Assembly (NCBI RefSeq): GCF_000422725.1
Contig: NZ_KE383911.1
Coordinates: forward strand, 186,001 to 250,000
Source: Flavobacterium subsaxonicum WB 4.1-42 = DSM 21790
GTDB taxonomy: Bacteria > Bacteroidota > Bacteroidia > Flavobacteriales > Flavobacteriaceae
Reading direction: 5' to 3'
Length of the DNA: 64,000 bases
The notes beneath the pieces are model-generated. The model had not been told where the DNA came from and did not search any database. It worked only from the letters and a program-made list of their open reading frames with translations. Below are positions 1 to 9,502 of the stretch, piece by piece. Numbering within the stretch: the first letter of the stretch is position 1; each line of letters begins with the position of its first letter. The translations under genes were made by a program, and so were the position numbers.

Positions 1-2
1 AT

Positions 3-665
3 AAAGTAAGAGTTAATCAATATTTGAATGGTAAATTGGACGGAGAATGCTTTGAGTACAAAGATAAAATTCTAATCAAAAAGAAAATTTACTCAGATAA
101 CAGTTTGTTAAAATTGATTTTATTTGATGAAATTGGAAAAGAAAATAAAACTTTTGATCTATATGATATAAAACTAAACTCACTTAGAGTAAAAGTAACT
201 TCTAAATTAGACAATAATTTTTATAGCACACAAGAATACAAGTTCACAAAAGATGTTGATTTTAATTTTAATATCTTCGATTTATATTTTTTTATTTATG
301 CAAATTCAGATAAAGGTTTTAAAGATGGACAGTATAATTTATTTGATTCTGAAAACAAATTATTAACTACTGGAGAATTTAATAAAGAAAAGCAAATTGG
401 TCTTTGGAAGTTTTATCATTATGATGAGAAAATTAGAATTGAATCAATGTTTTTCTCAGGAGTTAAATCTGATGAAACATATTACAGTTTGAAGGATAAT
501 GATTACTTCGACGGAACTTTTGTATATACCGATGAAAAAAATTCCACAATAGAAAAAAGAAAGATAAAAAAGGGGTTGCGCAACGGGAAAACTACGATAA
601 TAGATCTGAAAACTAACAAAACTATAAACACTATAATCTACAAAAATGGAAGTCCAGTCGAATAG
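3..665 (+). CDS. MORN-repeat-like protein, 5' end cut by window
   Basis: The reading frame is open to the left edge, so the gene is partial. The first internal start is a TTG at 24, but in-frame codons continue upstream without a stop. The protein has several short units of the form NGKLDGE...Y, KEKQIGLWKFY and KGLRNGKTTI, which resemble MORN_2-type repeats (YwqK/antitoxin-like family) that form extended beta hairpins. I see no catalytic motif. The gene is much more AT-rich than bshC next to it, and the protein is rich in Lys, Asn and Asp. Its function is unknown; such proteins are often exported or linked to toxin loci, but no partner is visible here. Confidence 0.6.
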   Translation, partial: KVRVNQYLNGKLDGECFEYKDKILIKKKIYSDNSLLKLILFDEIGKENKTFDLYDIKLNSLRVKVTSKLDNNFYSTQEYKFTKDVDFNFNIFDLYFFIYANSDKGFKDGQYNLFDSENKLLTTGEFNKEKQIGLWKFYHYDEKIRIESMFFSGVKSDETYYSLKDNDYFDGTFVYTDEKNSTIEKRKIKKGLRNGKTTIIDLKTNKTINTIIYKNGSPVE

Positions 666-813
666 ATTACCAAAGCATTCGCTTCATACCTTATAAATGC
701 TATGTTCTGATAAATGCTCGATCTAATACGTGCTAAGCCTAAGTTGTCATAATATGCGGCTGTAAAATAGTTCTAATGTGTTTTTTCCGTAATTTTACGC
801 AAAATAAATTACA

Positions 814-2403
814 ATGCCATCAGACTGTATCACGTACCAGGGTTCAGGATATTTTACCCCACTTATAACAGATTACCTTAACCAAAAAGATACGCTGAAA
901 CCGCTGTACCACAGGTTTCCTACACTGGAGAATTTTAAGCTTCAACTGGAGGAAAAGCAGCAAAACTACCCATTAGGCTCGCGCACCGTGCTTGCCAACG
1001 CCCTTGAGCAGCAGTACAAAAGCCTTGAGCCGTACATAATTACCCAACAAAATATAGGCCTGCTTAAGCAGCCCAACACCTTTACCATTACTACGGGCCA
1101 CCAGTTAAATTTGTTTACGGGTCCGCTATACTTTTTGTATAAAATAGTATCGGTAATAAACCTTACCAAAGAACTTAAGGCCGCCTACCCCGATTATAAC
1201 TTTGTGCCCATTTACTGGATGGCTACCGAAGACCACGATTTTGAAGAGATTAACTATTTTAACTTTAAAAACAAGAAAATAAAATGGCCCCGCGAAAGCA
1301 CTGGCCCTGTGGGCAGGCTTAGCAACGAGGGCCTCGATGCCGTGCTAAGTGCTTTTAGCAAGGAGCTTGGTCAGGGTAACAACGCCAAATGGCTGACCGA
1401 CCTATTTGAAGCGGCCTACCTTAAGCACGACAACCTTGCCGATGCTACCCGATTTTTGGCCAACAAGATTTTCGGTAAGCAGGGATTGGTAATTGTTGAT
1501 GGCGACGATGCCAGCCTTAAGCAACTTTTTGTGCCGTATGTTAAAGAAGAGCTGATCAACCAGACATCGCATCAAAAAGTGGCCGAGGCTACCGAACTTT
1601 TAAAAGAGTACAACATTCAGGTTAACCCGCGCGAAATAAACCTGTTTTATATTGAAGATTCGATAAGGGAGCGCATTATTTTTGAAGACGGCGTTTATAA
1701 AGTCAACAATACGGCAATGTCGTACTCCAAAAGTGAAATATTAAGCCTTTTAGAGGCCCATCCGGAGCGGTTTAGCCCTAACGTAATTATGAGGCCGCTG
1801 TACCAGGAAGTTATACTGCCAAACCTTTGCTACATTGGCGGCGGTGGCGAGCTGGCTTACTGGCTGGAACTCCGGTCGTTCTTTGGGTCGGCTAACGTAA
1901 CTTTCCCTATATTGCTGTTGCGCAACTCGGTACTATTGGCTACCCAAAAACAAGCCGAAAAGCTTGATAAACTGCAACTTAGCTGGGCAGATGTGTTTTC
2001 TAAGCAGCAAAATTTGCTCAACAAAAAGGTTCAGGAATTCTCTGAATTCAAGCTTGATTTTACAGAGCAGAAGGAGTTTTTAAAGCGGCAGTTCGAAACC
2101 CTGGAGGCCATTGCCACTAAGACCGATGCATCGTTTACCGGAGCAGTTAAAGCACAACAAACCAAGCAGTTAAAAGGTCTGGAGAACCTTGAAAAGAAGC
2201 TGCTTCGCGCCGAAAAACGCAACCACGACAGCCAGTTAGAGCGTATAGCACTGCTGCAAAATGAGTTATTCCCCGGGTTGAGCCTGCAGGAGCGCAAGGC
2301 TAACTTTTCTGAGTTCTACCTGGATTTTGATGGCAGGCTTCTACAGGAGCTATTTAACCAGTTAAAGCCTTTAAATCAGGAATTTAACGTTATTGTGCTT
2401 TAA
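814..2403 (+). CDS. bshC: Putative cysteine ligase BshC (bacillithiol synthesis)
   Basis: BshC is thought to join cysteine to glucosamine-malate in the last step of bacillithiol synthesis, in the cytoplasm. The 529-residue protein has the usual family length and hallmark stretches: TTGHQLNLFTGPLYF near residue 90, PIYWMATEDHDFEEIN near 130, and a long coiled-coil segment in the C-terminal half (about 370-480). The ATG at 814 is the natural start, with an intergenic gap of about 150 bp before it. The gene stands alone, ahead of ndk. Family assignment is firm from sequence; the reaction is known from the Bacillus family and is inferred here. Confidence 0.93.
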   Translation: MPSDCITYQGSGYFTPLITDYLNQKDTLKPLYHRFPTLENFKLQLEEKQQNYPLGSRTVLANALEQQYKSLEPYIITQQNIGLLKQPNTFTITTGHQLNLFTGPLYFLYKIVSVINLTKELKAAYPDYNFVPIYWMATEDHDFEEINYFNFKNKKIKWPRESTGPVGRLSNEGLDAVLSAFSKELGQGNNAKWLTDLFEAAYLKHDNLADATRFLANKIFGKQGLVIVDGDDASLKQLFVPYVKEELINQTSHQKVAEATELLKEYNIQVNPREINLFYIEDSIRERIIFEDGVYKVNNTAMSYSKSEILSLLEAHPERFSPNVIMRPLYQEVILPNLCYIGGGGELAYWLELRSFFGSANVTFPILLLRNSVLLATQKQAEKLDKLQLSWADVFSKQQNLLNKKVQEFSEFKLDFTEQKEFLKRQFETLEAIATKTDASFTGAVKAQQTKQLKGLENLEKKLLRAEKRNHDSQLERIALLQNELFPGLSLQERKANFSEFYLDFDGRLLQELFNQLKPLNQEFNVIVL

Positions 2404-2498
2404 AAATATTAAATGCTACCTTAAAAAATAATTATTATTTTTAGGTATGAAATTGATAGCTTCTATTATAGAATTCGCAATAATTGATTAAAAACCAT

Positions 2499-2506
2499 TA
2501 CTTTTG
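2499..2506 (+). promoter_or_regulatory. Candidate -7 element (TACTTTTG) for ndk
   Basis: TACTTTTG fits the Bacteroidota -7 consensus TAnnTTTG and lies 20 bp before the ndk ATG. No TTG is found at the expected 17-20 bp spacing upstream, so only the -7 element is supported. Confidence 0.35.
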
Positions 2507-2525
2507 CAAAAAATTTAAAATTACA

Positions 2526-2945
2526 ATGGCAACAAACAGGACATTTACCATGATTAAGCCGGATGCAGTTGAAAAAGGGCATATCGGTGGAATTTTAGCA
2601 ATGATTACCGATGCTGGTTTCAGGATCGTATCTTTAAAATTAACGCAACTTACTGTAGCTGACGCTAAAGCATTTTATGCTGTACACAGCGAAAGGCCTT
2701 TTTATGGCGAACTTGTAGAATTTATGTCACGCGGACCTATCGTTGCCGCTATCTTAGAAAAAGATAACGCTGTAGAAGACTTTAGGAAACTAATTGGCGC
2801 TACAAACCCTGCTGATGCTGCCGAAGGCACTATCCGTAAAAAATATGCTACATCAATGGGCGAAAACGCCGTTCATGGATCTGACAGTGATGAGAATGCA
2901 GCTATAGAAGGTGCTTTCCATTTTTCTGGCAGAGAGCAGTTCTAA
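2526..2945 (+). CDS. ndk: Nucleoside diphosphate kinase
   Basis: Ndk moves the gamma phosphate from ATP to nucleoside diphosphates through a phospho-histidine and so keeps NTP and dNTP pools balanced. The 139-residue product starts [18 protein letters not shown] and has the active-site stretch NAVHGSDS with the catalytic His at 117, plus the family C-terminal FHFSGREQ. The ATG at 2526 was chosen over an in-frame TTG at 2484, because the candidate promoter element lies between the two and the family starts at this Met. A bidirectional terminator follows at 2970-2998. The gene is monocistronic. Confidence 0.97.
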   Translation: MATNRTFTMIKPDAVEKGHIGGILAMITDAGFRIVSLKLTQLTVADAKAFYAVHSERPFYGELVEFMSRGPIVAAILEKDNAVEDFRKLIGATNPADAAEGTIRKKYATSMGENAVHGSDSDENAAIEGAFHFSGREQF

Positions 2946-2969
2946 GAATCTCCAAAAAAGATTATATAA

Positions 2970-2998
2970 AAAATGCCGCTTAACAGCGGCATTTTTGT
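2970..2998. terminator. Bidirectional terminator between ndk and DUF721 gene
   Basis: Nine-base-pair perfect stem (AATGCCGCT / AGCGGCATT) with a TAAC loop. An A tract on the left and a T tract on the right let it work for both convergent genes. Confidence 0.85.
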
Positions 2999-3295
2999 TT
3001 ATCGTAACACAAGGTTGGTAACTACTTCGCGGCCAAGCTCTTCGTTAAGCATCTTGATTATTTTATCTTTGCCGTAGCTTAGTTCTTCCCGCAATACGGC
3101 CGATGTAAGCTCTACATACAACGTACTGTTTTTAAGCATAATCTCACGCGTGTAGTTATTTACGCCGTTGCCCATAAGGTTTGCCCAGGCATCGCGCACA
3201 TCAATCTTATCCATGCCCTTTTGCAGGTTGTTAGTCTGCATAATGTGCTTAAGCACATCGCTTAAAGAGTTATTATCGTTTAATCGCTTTGCCAT
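2999..3295 (-). CDS. DUF721 (DciA-like) family protein
   Basis: Small 98-residue protein of the DUF721 family. The region DVRDAWANLMGNGVNNYTREIMLKNSTLYVEL is the family core, with the pattern 'W..ivG..ia..T......g.L.v...' that is also seen in DciA, the replicative helicase loader/interaction factor. A DNA-replication role is inferred from that distant family link only. It follows the lipoprotein gene with a TAATG overlap (stop and start share one base), so the two are translationally coupled. Confidence 0.8.
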   Translation of the reverse strand: MAKRLNDNNSLSDVLKHIMQTNNLQKGMDKIDVRDAWANLMGNGVNNYTREIMLKNSTLYVELTSAVLREELSYGKDKIIKMLNEELGREVVTNLVLR

Positions 3296-3714
3296 TATTT
3301 TATTGTAAAAGGTATTGGTCTTTTGTAGTGATACTCTATGCCGTGCTGGTTTTTAACCACCAATACATCATCATCCAGCTTTACAAGCTCTTCCTGCCAT
3401 TTGGCGTATGTAGTGGTATAATTTACAAAAGTCTTGCCGTCTTTATCGGTAATTGTAAAATCTTCAGAAAGGTCGTTAACCCTATACGTACCGTCAAACT
3501 GCGGCATTACCTTCTTCCGAAAGCCTTTGGTGCCCTTCACTTCAAAAAAATCAACCGTTGGGTTAACCTTATAGTCTTTTTCGGTACCATCGGGCATTTC
3601 AACTTTTTCTATCTCCCAATAGCCATTTATTTTGGCCAGGTCGGCTGTACTAATCTTGGTGTTGCACGACATCATTATAAACGATGCGAACAATAAAAGG
3701 ACAAAATTTTTCAT
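3295..3714 (-). CDS. Small lipocalin-like lipoprotein
   Basis: 139-residue protein with a lipoprotein signal peptide (FASFIMMSCN; lipobox MSC at 15-17), so it should be lipid-anchored in the cell envelope. The mature part has alternating beta-strand segments (INGYWEIEKVEMPDG near 30, FDGTYRV near 75, DFTITDKDGKTFVNYTT near 85), as in Bacteroidota lipocalin-like proteins that begin with a 'G.W.i' motif. No ligand can be named. It is the first gene of a two-gene unit with the DUF721 gene. Confidence 0.7.
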   Translation of the reverse strand: MKNFVLLLFASFIMMSCNTKISTADLAKINGYWEIEKVEMPDGTEKDYKVNPTVDFFEVKGTKGFRKKVMPQFDGTYRVNDLSEDFTITDKDGKTFVNYTTTYAKWQEELVKLDDDVLVVKNQHGIEYHYKRPIPFTIK

Positions 3715-3814
3715 GTATACTTTAATCAGAGGGCAAATTTAGGCATTAAAAACGGGGCAAATTTACAACGCCGCTAAAACATTTTACTAACTTTAACCTA
3801 TAAAATTTTCGACC

Positions 3815-4900
3815 ATGAAAAATATCTGGCTGCCCGTAGTTTTAATGCTCGTGCTAAGTGCCTGTTCGTCTGATAACGATGCGCCGGCCAGCACCACCCC
3901 ACCTGTCGAAGAGGCCATATATTTTCCGGATAATGGCTCTAATACCTGGCAAACAAAGAGCATTGATTCTTTAGGATGGAACACTGCTGCCGTAGCTCCA
4001 TTGCTTAGTTATTTAGAACTAAAGCATTCCAAATCGTTTATTATACTGGTTAACGGCCGCATTGTGGTAGAAGAATACTTTAACGGCCATGCTGCAAACA
4101 CGCCGTGGTATTGGGCAAGCGCAGGTAAAACCCTTACCGCCACAGTTACAGGAATTGCCCAGCAAGATGGCTTTTTAAATATCAACGATAAAGTGTCTGA
4201 TTATCTTGGCACGGGTTGGACGAGCGCTCCCCTGGCTAAAGAAAACCTTATTACCTGTCGGCACCTGCTTACAATGACTAGCGGACTTAATGATGCTTTA
4301 GGCGATGATGTTTCTGCCACCAACCTGCAATATGTAGCCGACGCCGGCACCCGATGGGCTTACCATAATGTATATGTAAAAATGCAGGATGTTATTGCGC
4401 AGGCTACCGGGCAAACGTGGGAGGGCTATTTTAACAGCAGCCTTAAAAATAAAATTGGGATGACCGGAGCGTGGACAAATACCGGCACGGGAGACGACCT
4501 TAGCGTATACTGGAGCACTACCCGGAGCATGGCGCGCTTTGGCCTGTTGGCACTTAATAATGGTAATTGGAACGGTTTACAAATAGTAAATGAGGTCTAT
4601 TTTAACGATATGGCAACAACATCGCAAAATATAAATAAATCGTATGGGTATTTGTGGTGGCTAAACGGTAAAGAAAGTTACCACATGCCTCAAACCCAGA
4701 TACAATTTGCAGGTAGCCTTATACCTACTGCCCCGGCAGATATATTTATGGCGCTGGGCAAAAACGACCAGAAAATTTATGTTATACCCTCTAAAAATAT
4801 GGTTGTAATACGCATGGGCGAAGCCGCCGACGAAGAAAACTGGGCACTATCAGGCTTTGATGAAGATTTGTGGGAGAAGATATCGGCCGTAATTAATTAG
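3815..4900 (+). CDS. Serine hydrolase, class C beta-lactamase-like lipoprotein
   Basis: 361 residues with a lipoprotein signal (LVLSACSSD, Cys 17). The beta-lactamase/transpeptidase fold is shown by the catalytic SxxK as SAGK (Ser102, Lys105) and the YxN motif as YHN (Tyr183-Asn185). A third, KTG-like box is not clear. This places it in the broad penicillin-binding/esterase EstB-like 'beta-lactamase family protein' group (PF00144), whose members are mostly peptidases or esterases rather than antibiotic resistance enzymes. It is probably anchored in the periplasm or outer membrane. The 3' end overlaps the convergent membrane protein gene by 8 bp. Confidence 0.88.
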   Translation: MKNIWLPVVLMLVLSACSSDNDAPASTTPPVEEAIYFPDNGSNTWQTKSIDSLGWNTAAVAPLLSYLELKHSKSFIILVNGRIVVEEYFNGHAANTPWYWASAGKTLTATVTGIAQQDGFLNINDKVSDYLGTGWTSAPLAKENLITCRHLLTMTSGLNDALGDDVSATNLQYVADAGTRWAYHNVYVKMQDVIAQATGQTWEGYFNSSLKNKIGMTGAWTNTGTGDDLSVYWSTTRSMARFGLLALNNGNWNGLQIVNEVYFNDMATTSQNINKSYGYLWWLNGKESYHMPQTQIQFAGSLIPTAPADIFMALGKNDQKIYVIPSKNMVVIRMGEAADEENWALSGFDEDLWEKISAVIN

Positions 4901-5210
4901 GTATAAACAACTGGCTTATATCTTCAATAAAAAAACGAAGTAAAAAAATCCCGGCTACAGATATACTGCAAACCGGGATAAAATATTGTTTTTTAACTAT
5001 ATAAAAAATATTTAACGTGATTATTACCAGATAAACACCGGCCATAAAAATGGTAAAGTTTCTTACATAATCTAAAAGCGATTGAGGTATTAAAGGGTTT
5101 GCACCTATACTTGCACTACTGTTTATGTAATTTGCTACAAGTATAACAATTTGCACTCCACAAAAAACAATCATCAGTATAGCAAATAATGCTTTACCCT
5201 TTTTTTCCAT
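4893..5210 (-). CDS. Small three-helix membrane protein, unknown
   Basis: 105 residues with three clear hydrophobic segments, at about 7-27, 51-72 and 77-92. It has no recognisable domain. It lies 6 bp downstream of the outer-membrane barrel gene on the same strand, so it is probably co-transcribed with it. Its 3' end overlaps the serine hydrolase gene by 8 bp. Confidence 0.6.
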   Translation of the reverse strand: MEKKGKALFAILMIVFCGVQIVILVANYINSSASIGANPLIPQSLLDYVRNFTIFMAGVYLVIITLNIFYIVKKQYFIPVCSISVAGIFLLRFFIEDISQLFIPN

Positions 5211-5216
5211 TGCTTA

Positions 5217-6461
5217 TTAGTTTAGAGTGTATCTTAAATTAAGCCCAATCCTTGATGATATTACTTTATTACTACCTCCAGATACGTGGCCTAAAAAGTC
5301 TCTGTTAGTATCTAAACGCACTTCGGCAGTAAATTTATTGATAAATGTGTAACCAACGGCAAAATTAAAATAAACAGCATTACCAATATCCAGTTTATTT
5401 ACCGTTACATTATCTATAGTAGTACCAGAATCGTAATTAATTGTTGTGCTTTGCGTTAAATCTCCTGTAGGGAATGCAGCAACTACGGCACCATCAATAA
5501 AAAGCCTGTTCTTATCGTTTAAATTAAAATAATAACGCGGACCAAAATATAAGTTGAACAAGCCGCCTTTTAGTTTAAAATTATTTTGGGTTATAGTGCT
5601 GCCATAAGGAGTTGTATACACATTTACAAGTTCAGATTTCATGCTCTCATACTCTGCCCTAAAAAATAATGCAAACTTATCTGATGGAAACATCATTGCT
5701 ATCTCTGCACCAGCTGCAAACGAAAGATATTTATCATCGGCTACTTCCGGGTTAATACCCTCTATATTAAATTTACCGTTATAAAGACCTGCAAAAACAC
5801 TGTATAAAACATGCGTTTTTTTACCTGTATTGTTTTTATAAACAACGTTTTGAGAATTTTTACAAGTATTGTACTCTTCAAACAAAGTAACAAGCTCGGC
5901 TTTACGATAGTCTAAGTCAATAAACTTATCCATTTTATTAGAGTCGTTGCAGTTAAGGTCTGTATACAGCTGCTGCCTGAATTTATTATTTTCTGCACTG
6001 GTTAAAGATCCCGAAGTATATTGCCTGTACAAAAGTTGTTGCGGCTCTAATTGTTTCGACTCTATTTTGTAAAAGAATTTAGTGCCTTTATCTGTAGTGT
6101 ACGAATATAAAGTGGCATCTCCTTCTACCAAAACATTTAAAAACAGGGTTTGTTTTTGCCATGTAGCATCTTTATTGGCACTCAACTGGCCTTGTGCAGC
6201 ATCGGTTACATCTATCTGTACGGTGTATTTAACCGATTTATAATCGGTGCCAACACCATATTCCTTAACATCTTTGGTATCCAGAAGCGTAAAATCGCCG
6301 GCTGAACCCGATTTAAATTTTAATGTATTGGCGTTTAAAAAGTCAGTTTCCATAAACTGCCCATCTACACGCTGGCCTCCTGTGGTTACATAATAACCGC
6401 TTTGCTGTGCAAAACCTACAGAAGCTAATAATAAACAAAATAGTAAGGTAATTTTTTTCAT
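5217..6461 (-). CDS. Outer-membrane beta-barrel protein
   Basis: 414 residues. A cleavable signal peptide ends near FAQQSG (residues 1-19). The N-terminal half (20-200) is a soluble domain with a YYVTTGGQRVDGQF start and a conserved look of secreted Bacteroidota proteins. The C-terminal half (about 210-414) alternates aromatic and hydrophobic residues in strands and closes with SRIGLNLRYTLN, typical of an outer-membrane barrel with a C-terminal strand. Cys175 and Cys201 lie in the soluble domain. Substrate and role are unknown. It leads a small unit with the three-helix membrane protein. Confidence 0.72.
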   Translation of the reverse strand: MKKITLLFCLLLASVGFAQQSGYYVTTGGQRVDGQFMETDFLNANTLKFKSGSAGDFTLLDTKDVKEYGVGTDYKSVKYTVQIDVTDAAQGQLSANKDATWQKQTLFLNVLVEGDATLYSYTTDKGTKFFYKIESKQLEPQQLLYRQYTSGSLTSAENNKFRQQLYTDLNCNDSNKMDKFIDLDYRKAELVTLFEEYNTCKNSQNVVYKNNTGKKTHVLYSVFAGLYNGKFNIEGINPEVADDKYLSFAAGAEIAMMFPSDKFALFFRAEYESMKSELVNVYTTPYGSTITQNNFKLKGGLFNLYFGPRYYFNLNDKNRLFIDGAVVAAFPTGDLTQSTTINYDSGTTIDNVTVNKLDIGNAVYFNFAVGYTFINKFTAEVRLDTNRDFLGHVSGGSNKVISSRIGLNLRYTLN

Positions 6462-6508
6462 GAATATGGTTGGGGAAATTAAGTTACATGGCTTGTAATA
6501 GAAAGAAT

Positions 6509-7462
6509 TTACTTAAAAAAAGAGTCTACAAATTCGTACTTGTTAAATACCTGAAGGTCTTCTATGCCTTCGCCTACACCTATGTATTTAACCGGAATCT
6601 GGAACTGGTCTGATATGCCTATTACCACGCCGCCCTTTGCAGTACCATCTAATTTTGTAACAGCAAGGCAGCTAACCTCTGTAGCGGCGGTAAATTGTTT
6701 GGCCTGCTCAAAAGCATTTTGGCCGGTAGAGCCGTCCAGCACAAGTAATACATCGTGCGGGGCATCTTCTATAACTTTTTGCATAACGCGCTTAACTTTA
6801 GTAAGCTCGTTCATTAAATTTACTTTGTTGTGCAGTCGGCCTGCGGTATCTATAATAACCACATCGGCATTTTGGCTTACGGCGCTTTGCAGCGTATCGA
6901 ACGCTACAGATGCCGGGTCGCTGCCCATTTGCTGCCTTACAATAGGCACACCTACCCTGTCGGCCCAAATTTGTAGTTGGTCTATAGCTGCAGCCCTAAA
7001 GGTATCTGCCGCGCCAAGCACTACGTTGTAACCCGCTTTTTTAAACTGGTACGCCAGTTTGCCAATAGTAGTGGTTTTGCCCACACCATTAACACCCACC
7101 ACCATTAAAACGTATGGTTTTTTATTGGCCGGAACATCAAACTCTGTAGCCTCGCCCGAGTGGGTTTCAGATAACAGGCCTGCAATTTCGTCGCGCAAAA
7201 TCTGGTTAAGCTCGTCGGTGCCCAGGTACTTGTCCTGCGCCACGCGTGCCTCTATACGCTCAATAATTTTAAGGGTAGTGTTTACGCCAACGTCTGATGC
7301 TACAAGTATTTCTTCAAGGTTATCAAGAACCTCGTCGTCTACTTTAGACTTTCCGGCAACGGCTTTAGATAGTTTAGAAAAAAAAGAGGTCTTAGTTTTC
7401 TCAAGTCCTTTATCAAGGGTTTCTTTCTTTTCGGAAGAAAATATTTTTTTAAAGAAATTCAT
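6509..7462 (-). CDS. ftsY: Signal recognition particle receptor FtsY
   Basis: FtsY docks SRP-ribosome complexes at the inner membrane through a GTPase heterodimer with Ffh. The 317-residue protein has a short charged N-terminus and lacks the long acidic A domain of E. coli. The NG domain shows the P-loop GVNGVGKTT (about 123-131), the DTFRAAA insertion-box region (152-158), DTAGR (205-209) and TKLDGTAKGG (269-278). It is the last gene of the conserved rpmB-rpmG-DUF4295-ftsY order, although a strong terminator separates it from the first three. Confidence 0.97.
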   Translation of the reverse strand: MNFFKKIFSSEKKETLDKGLEKTKTSFFSKLSKAVAGKSKVDDEVLDNLEEILVASDVGVNTTLKIIERIEARVAQDKYLGTDELNQILRDEIAGLLSETHSGEATEFDVPANKKPYVLMVVGVNGVGKTTTIGKLAYQFKKAGYNVVLGAADTFRAAAIDQLQIWADRVGVPIVRQQMGSDPASVAFDTLQSAVSQNADVVIIDTAGRLHNKVNLMNELTKVKRVMQKVIEDAPHDVLLVLDGSTGQNAFEQAKQFTAATEVSCLAVTKLDGTAKGGVVIGISDQFQIPVKYIGVGEGIEDLQVFNKYEFVDSFFK

Positions 7463-7507
7463 AGGTATTAAATAGTCTTTGTTTTTTCCCGATGGTAAAT
7501 GTAGAAA

Positions 7508-7547
7508 ATAAAAAAGCTACTTTCTTTATCTGAAAGTAGCTTTTTTA
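7508..7547 (-). terminator. Terminator after rpmB-rpmG-DUF4295
   Basis: Nine-bp perfect stem GCTACTTTC/GAAAGTAGC with a 7-nt loop and T tracts on both sides. It lies between DUF4295 and ftsY and would end or attenuate the ribosomal-protein transcript. Confidence 0.85.
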
Positions 7548-7563
7548 TATATTGTGGGGATAA

Positions 7564-7716
7564 TTATTTCTTTTTAAGAAAAGTATCCACTTCTTCTGGA
7601 GTCATAACGCTTTCAATAAAAGTATAGGCACCTGTTTTAGGCGATTTTACCATTTTGATTGCTTTAGTTAACCTCTTTGAAGACGTTTGTAACGATGCTA
7701 CGGTTTTCTTTGCCAT
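7564..7716 (-). CDS. DUF4295 family small protein
   Basis: A 50-residue basic protein beginning MAKKTVASLQTSSKRLTKAI and ending DTFLKKK. It matches the Bacteroidota-specific DUF4295 family, which sits next to rpmG and rpmB in many genomes of this phylum. The small size, high Lys content and position suggest a ribosome-associated protein, but that is inference. It begins 9 bp after the end of rpmG and ends before the terminator at 7508-7547. Confidence 0.88.
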   Translation of the reverse strand: MAKKTVASLQTSSKRLTKAIKMVKSPKTGAYTFIESVMTPEEVDTFLKKK

Positions 7717-7725
7717 GACTCTTTA

Positions 7726-7908
7726 TTATTTAATTTCTTTATGTACAGTCACTCTCTTAAGTACAGGATTAAATTTCTTAATCTCTAACCTATCAGGAGT
7801 GTTTTTTTTGTTCTTAGTAGTAATGTACCTTGAAGTTCCGGCTACGCCAGAAGCTTTATGCTCAGTACACTCTAAAATTACCTGGATTCTATTGCCTTTT
7901 TTTGCCAT
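7726..7908 (-). CDS. rpmG: Ribosomal protein L33
   Basis: 60-residue large-subunit protein, [21 protein letters not shown], with the family [24 protein letters not shown] core. There is only one Cys, so it is the zinc-free form. It lies 26 bp after rpmB and 9 bp before DUF4295 in one ribosomal operon. Confidence 0.97.
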   Translation of the reverse strand: MAKKGNRIQVILECTEHKASGVAGTSRYITTKNKKNTPDRLEIKKFNPVLKRVTVHKEIK

Positions 7909-7934
7909 TGTGCTATATATTTATTTGGTAAGGA

Positions 7935-8171
7935 TTATTTAATAAATCCGTTAGCTTTAGCCTGTTTTAAAACAGCTGCTATACCATTTTTGTTAATTGT
8001 CTTGATAGTAGAAGCCGCTACCCTAAGAGTGATCCACCTGTCTTCTTCAGGAAGATAAAAACGCTTCTTCACTAAGTTTACACTAAACTTACGTTTAGTT
8101 TTGTTCATTGCGTGGGAAACATTATTTCCAACCATCGCTTTTTTACCGGTAAGGGCACAAACTCTTGACAT
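7935..8171 (-). CDS. rpmB: Ribosomal protein L28
   Basis: 78-residue large-subunit protein with the start [21 protein letters not shown] and the body [28 protein letters not shown] that define L28. It is the first gene of the rpmB-rpmG-DUF4295 operon, with a likely promoter at 8210-8240. Confidence 0.97.
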   Translation of the reverse strand: MSRVCALTGKKAMVGNNVSHAMNKTKRKFSVNLVKKRFYLPEEDRWITLRVAASTIKTINKNGIAAVLKQAKANGFIK

Positions 8172-8209
8172 TATTTCTCGCTTTTATATCGTTATTCAAA
8201 ATCAGGGTG

Positions 8210-8240
8210 CAAAGAAACAAAAAATAAAAGTATCATGCAA
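8210..8240 (-). promoter_or_regulatory. Candidate promoter of rpmB operon
   Basis: On the minus strand, TTG (8240-8238), a 20-bp spacer and TTTCTTTG (8217-8210). The -7 element differs from TAnnTTTG at one base. It lies about 40 bp before the rpmB start codon. Confidence 0.5.
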
Positions 8241-8250
8241 ACACAATCTG

Positions 8251-9498
8251 TTAGTTTTTTAAAATTTCCTGATAAATTATTTCCAGCGCCTTGCCTGATG
8301 CCCTGTCAATTACCTTTTCGCGGGGTTGGCCAAACTCAAATTTGGCACTATAAACTCCGTTTGGAGTGGCAAATCCAATGTAAACCGTACCCACTTCTAC
8401 CGCCGAATCTCCTTTGTACGGGCCGGCATTTCCGGTGGTGGCAACGGCATAATCTGTACCAAAAAGTTCTTTGGCATTTTTAGCCATACTCTCGGCAACC
8501 TTGGCACTTACCACGCTGTAAACGTCTATAAGCTGCGGGTTTACCTTTAAAATATTTATCTTGGCACTGGTAGCATACGTTACCGCACTGCCCTTAAAAT
8601 ACGCCGAAGAGCCCGGCACGCTGGTTATCATCTGGGCAATTTTTCCGCCGGTGCAGCTCTCTGCTGCAGCAATGGTTTTTCCTTTTTTGGCAAGTAGCCG
8701 TCCAAGCATCACCTCCATGGTTTCGCCTTCATCATAACCCACTATAATATCGGCAATAATATTTTTTAATTTTTCGGTTTCGGCTTCAATTCCTGCCCTT
8801 AAAAGTGCTTCATCGGTGCCGCGGGCACTTAAACGCAGCCTAACTTTACCCGGGCTTGGCAAATAGGCCAGCTTAATAAAGTCGGGCAAATTGTTTTCCC
8901 AGTCTTCTATACGCTCGGCAACCAGGCTCTCGCCCTGCCCGTACGTGATTATAGTTTTATGAATAATATACGGCCTCTCAAACTCGGCAACCAGTTTTGG
9001 CACTACCTGGTTATCAATAATATATTTCATTTCATACGGCACGCCCGGCAGCGATATAAACACCGTATCAGCACGTTTCATCCACATGCCGGGGGCAGTG
9101 CCCACAGCATTGTGCAACACCTTAGCCTTAGAAGGCACAAGTGCCTGGTCTTTATTTAATTGCGATGCCGGCCGCTGCAATGCTTTTTCTATAATTTCTA
9201 TAACATGCGCCAGCACCTCATCATTAACCACTAAATGATCGTCAAAATATTCGCAAAGGCTTGTTTTAGTAATATCGTCTTTAGTTGGGCCCAGGCCGCC
9301 GGTAATAATAACCACATCTACCCTGTTTTGCAAAAAGGCCAATGTGTTTAGTATATGCAGCCTGTCATCGCTTACAGATAGCATTTCGAAAACGCCAATG
9401 CCAATTTTATCCAGCGCTTTGGCAATATACCCGGAGTTGGTATCGGTTATCTGCCCAATAAGTATTTCGTCGCCTACGGTAACAATGGCTGCTTTCAT
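8251..9498 (-). CDS. cinA: CinA family protein (nicotinamide-nucleotide amidase)
   Basis: 415 residues with two domains. The N-terminal MoCF/COG1058 domain (about 1-170) has [17 protein letters not shown] and [11 protein letters not shown]. The C-terminal CinA domain (about 255-415) has [25 protein letters not shown] and [11 protein letters not shown]. Known members hydrolyse NMN to nicotinate mononucleotide and act on ADP-ribose in pyridine-nucleotide salvage. It is the last gene of a four-gene operon, 4 bp after the Hpt gene. Transformation competence cannot be inferred from this gene alone. Confidence 0.95.
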   Translation of the reverse strand: MKAAIVTVGDEILIGQITDTNSGYIAKALDKIGIGVFEMLSVSDDRLHILNTLAFLQNRVDVVIITGGLGPTKDDITKTSLCEYFDDHLVVNDEVLAHVIEIIEKALQRPASQLNKDQALVPSKAKVLHNAVGTAPGMWMKRADTVFISLPGVPYEMKYIIDNQVVPKLVAEFERPYIIHKTIITYGQGESLVAERIEDWENNLPDFIKLAYLPSPGKVRLRLSARGTDEALLRAGIEAETEKLKNIIADIIVGYDEGETMEVMLGRLLAKKGKTIAAAESCTGGKIAQMITSVPGSSAYFKGSAVTYATSAKINILKVNPQLIDVYSVVSAKVAESMAKNAKELFGTDYAVATTGNAGPYKGDSAVEVGTVYIGFATPNGVYSAKFEFGQPREKVIDRASGKALEIIYQEILKN

Positions 9499-9502
9499 AT
9501 TG

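Noticed and set aside
3815-4900. Antibiotic-resistance beta-lactamase
   Set aside because: SxxK and YxN motifs fit, but the sequence belongs to the broad lipoprotein serine hydrolase group and lacks a clear KTG box; resistance cannot be claimed.
7655-7942. 95-residue hydrophobic plus-strand ORF
   Set aside because: It is opposite rpmG and DUF4295, which are conserved and in a coherent operon.
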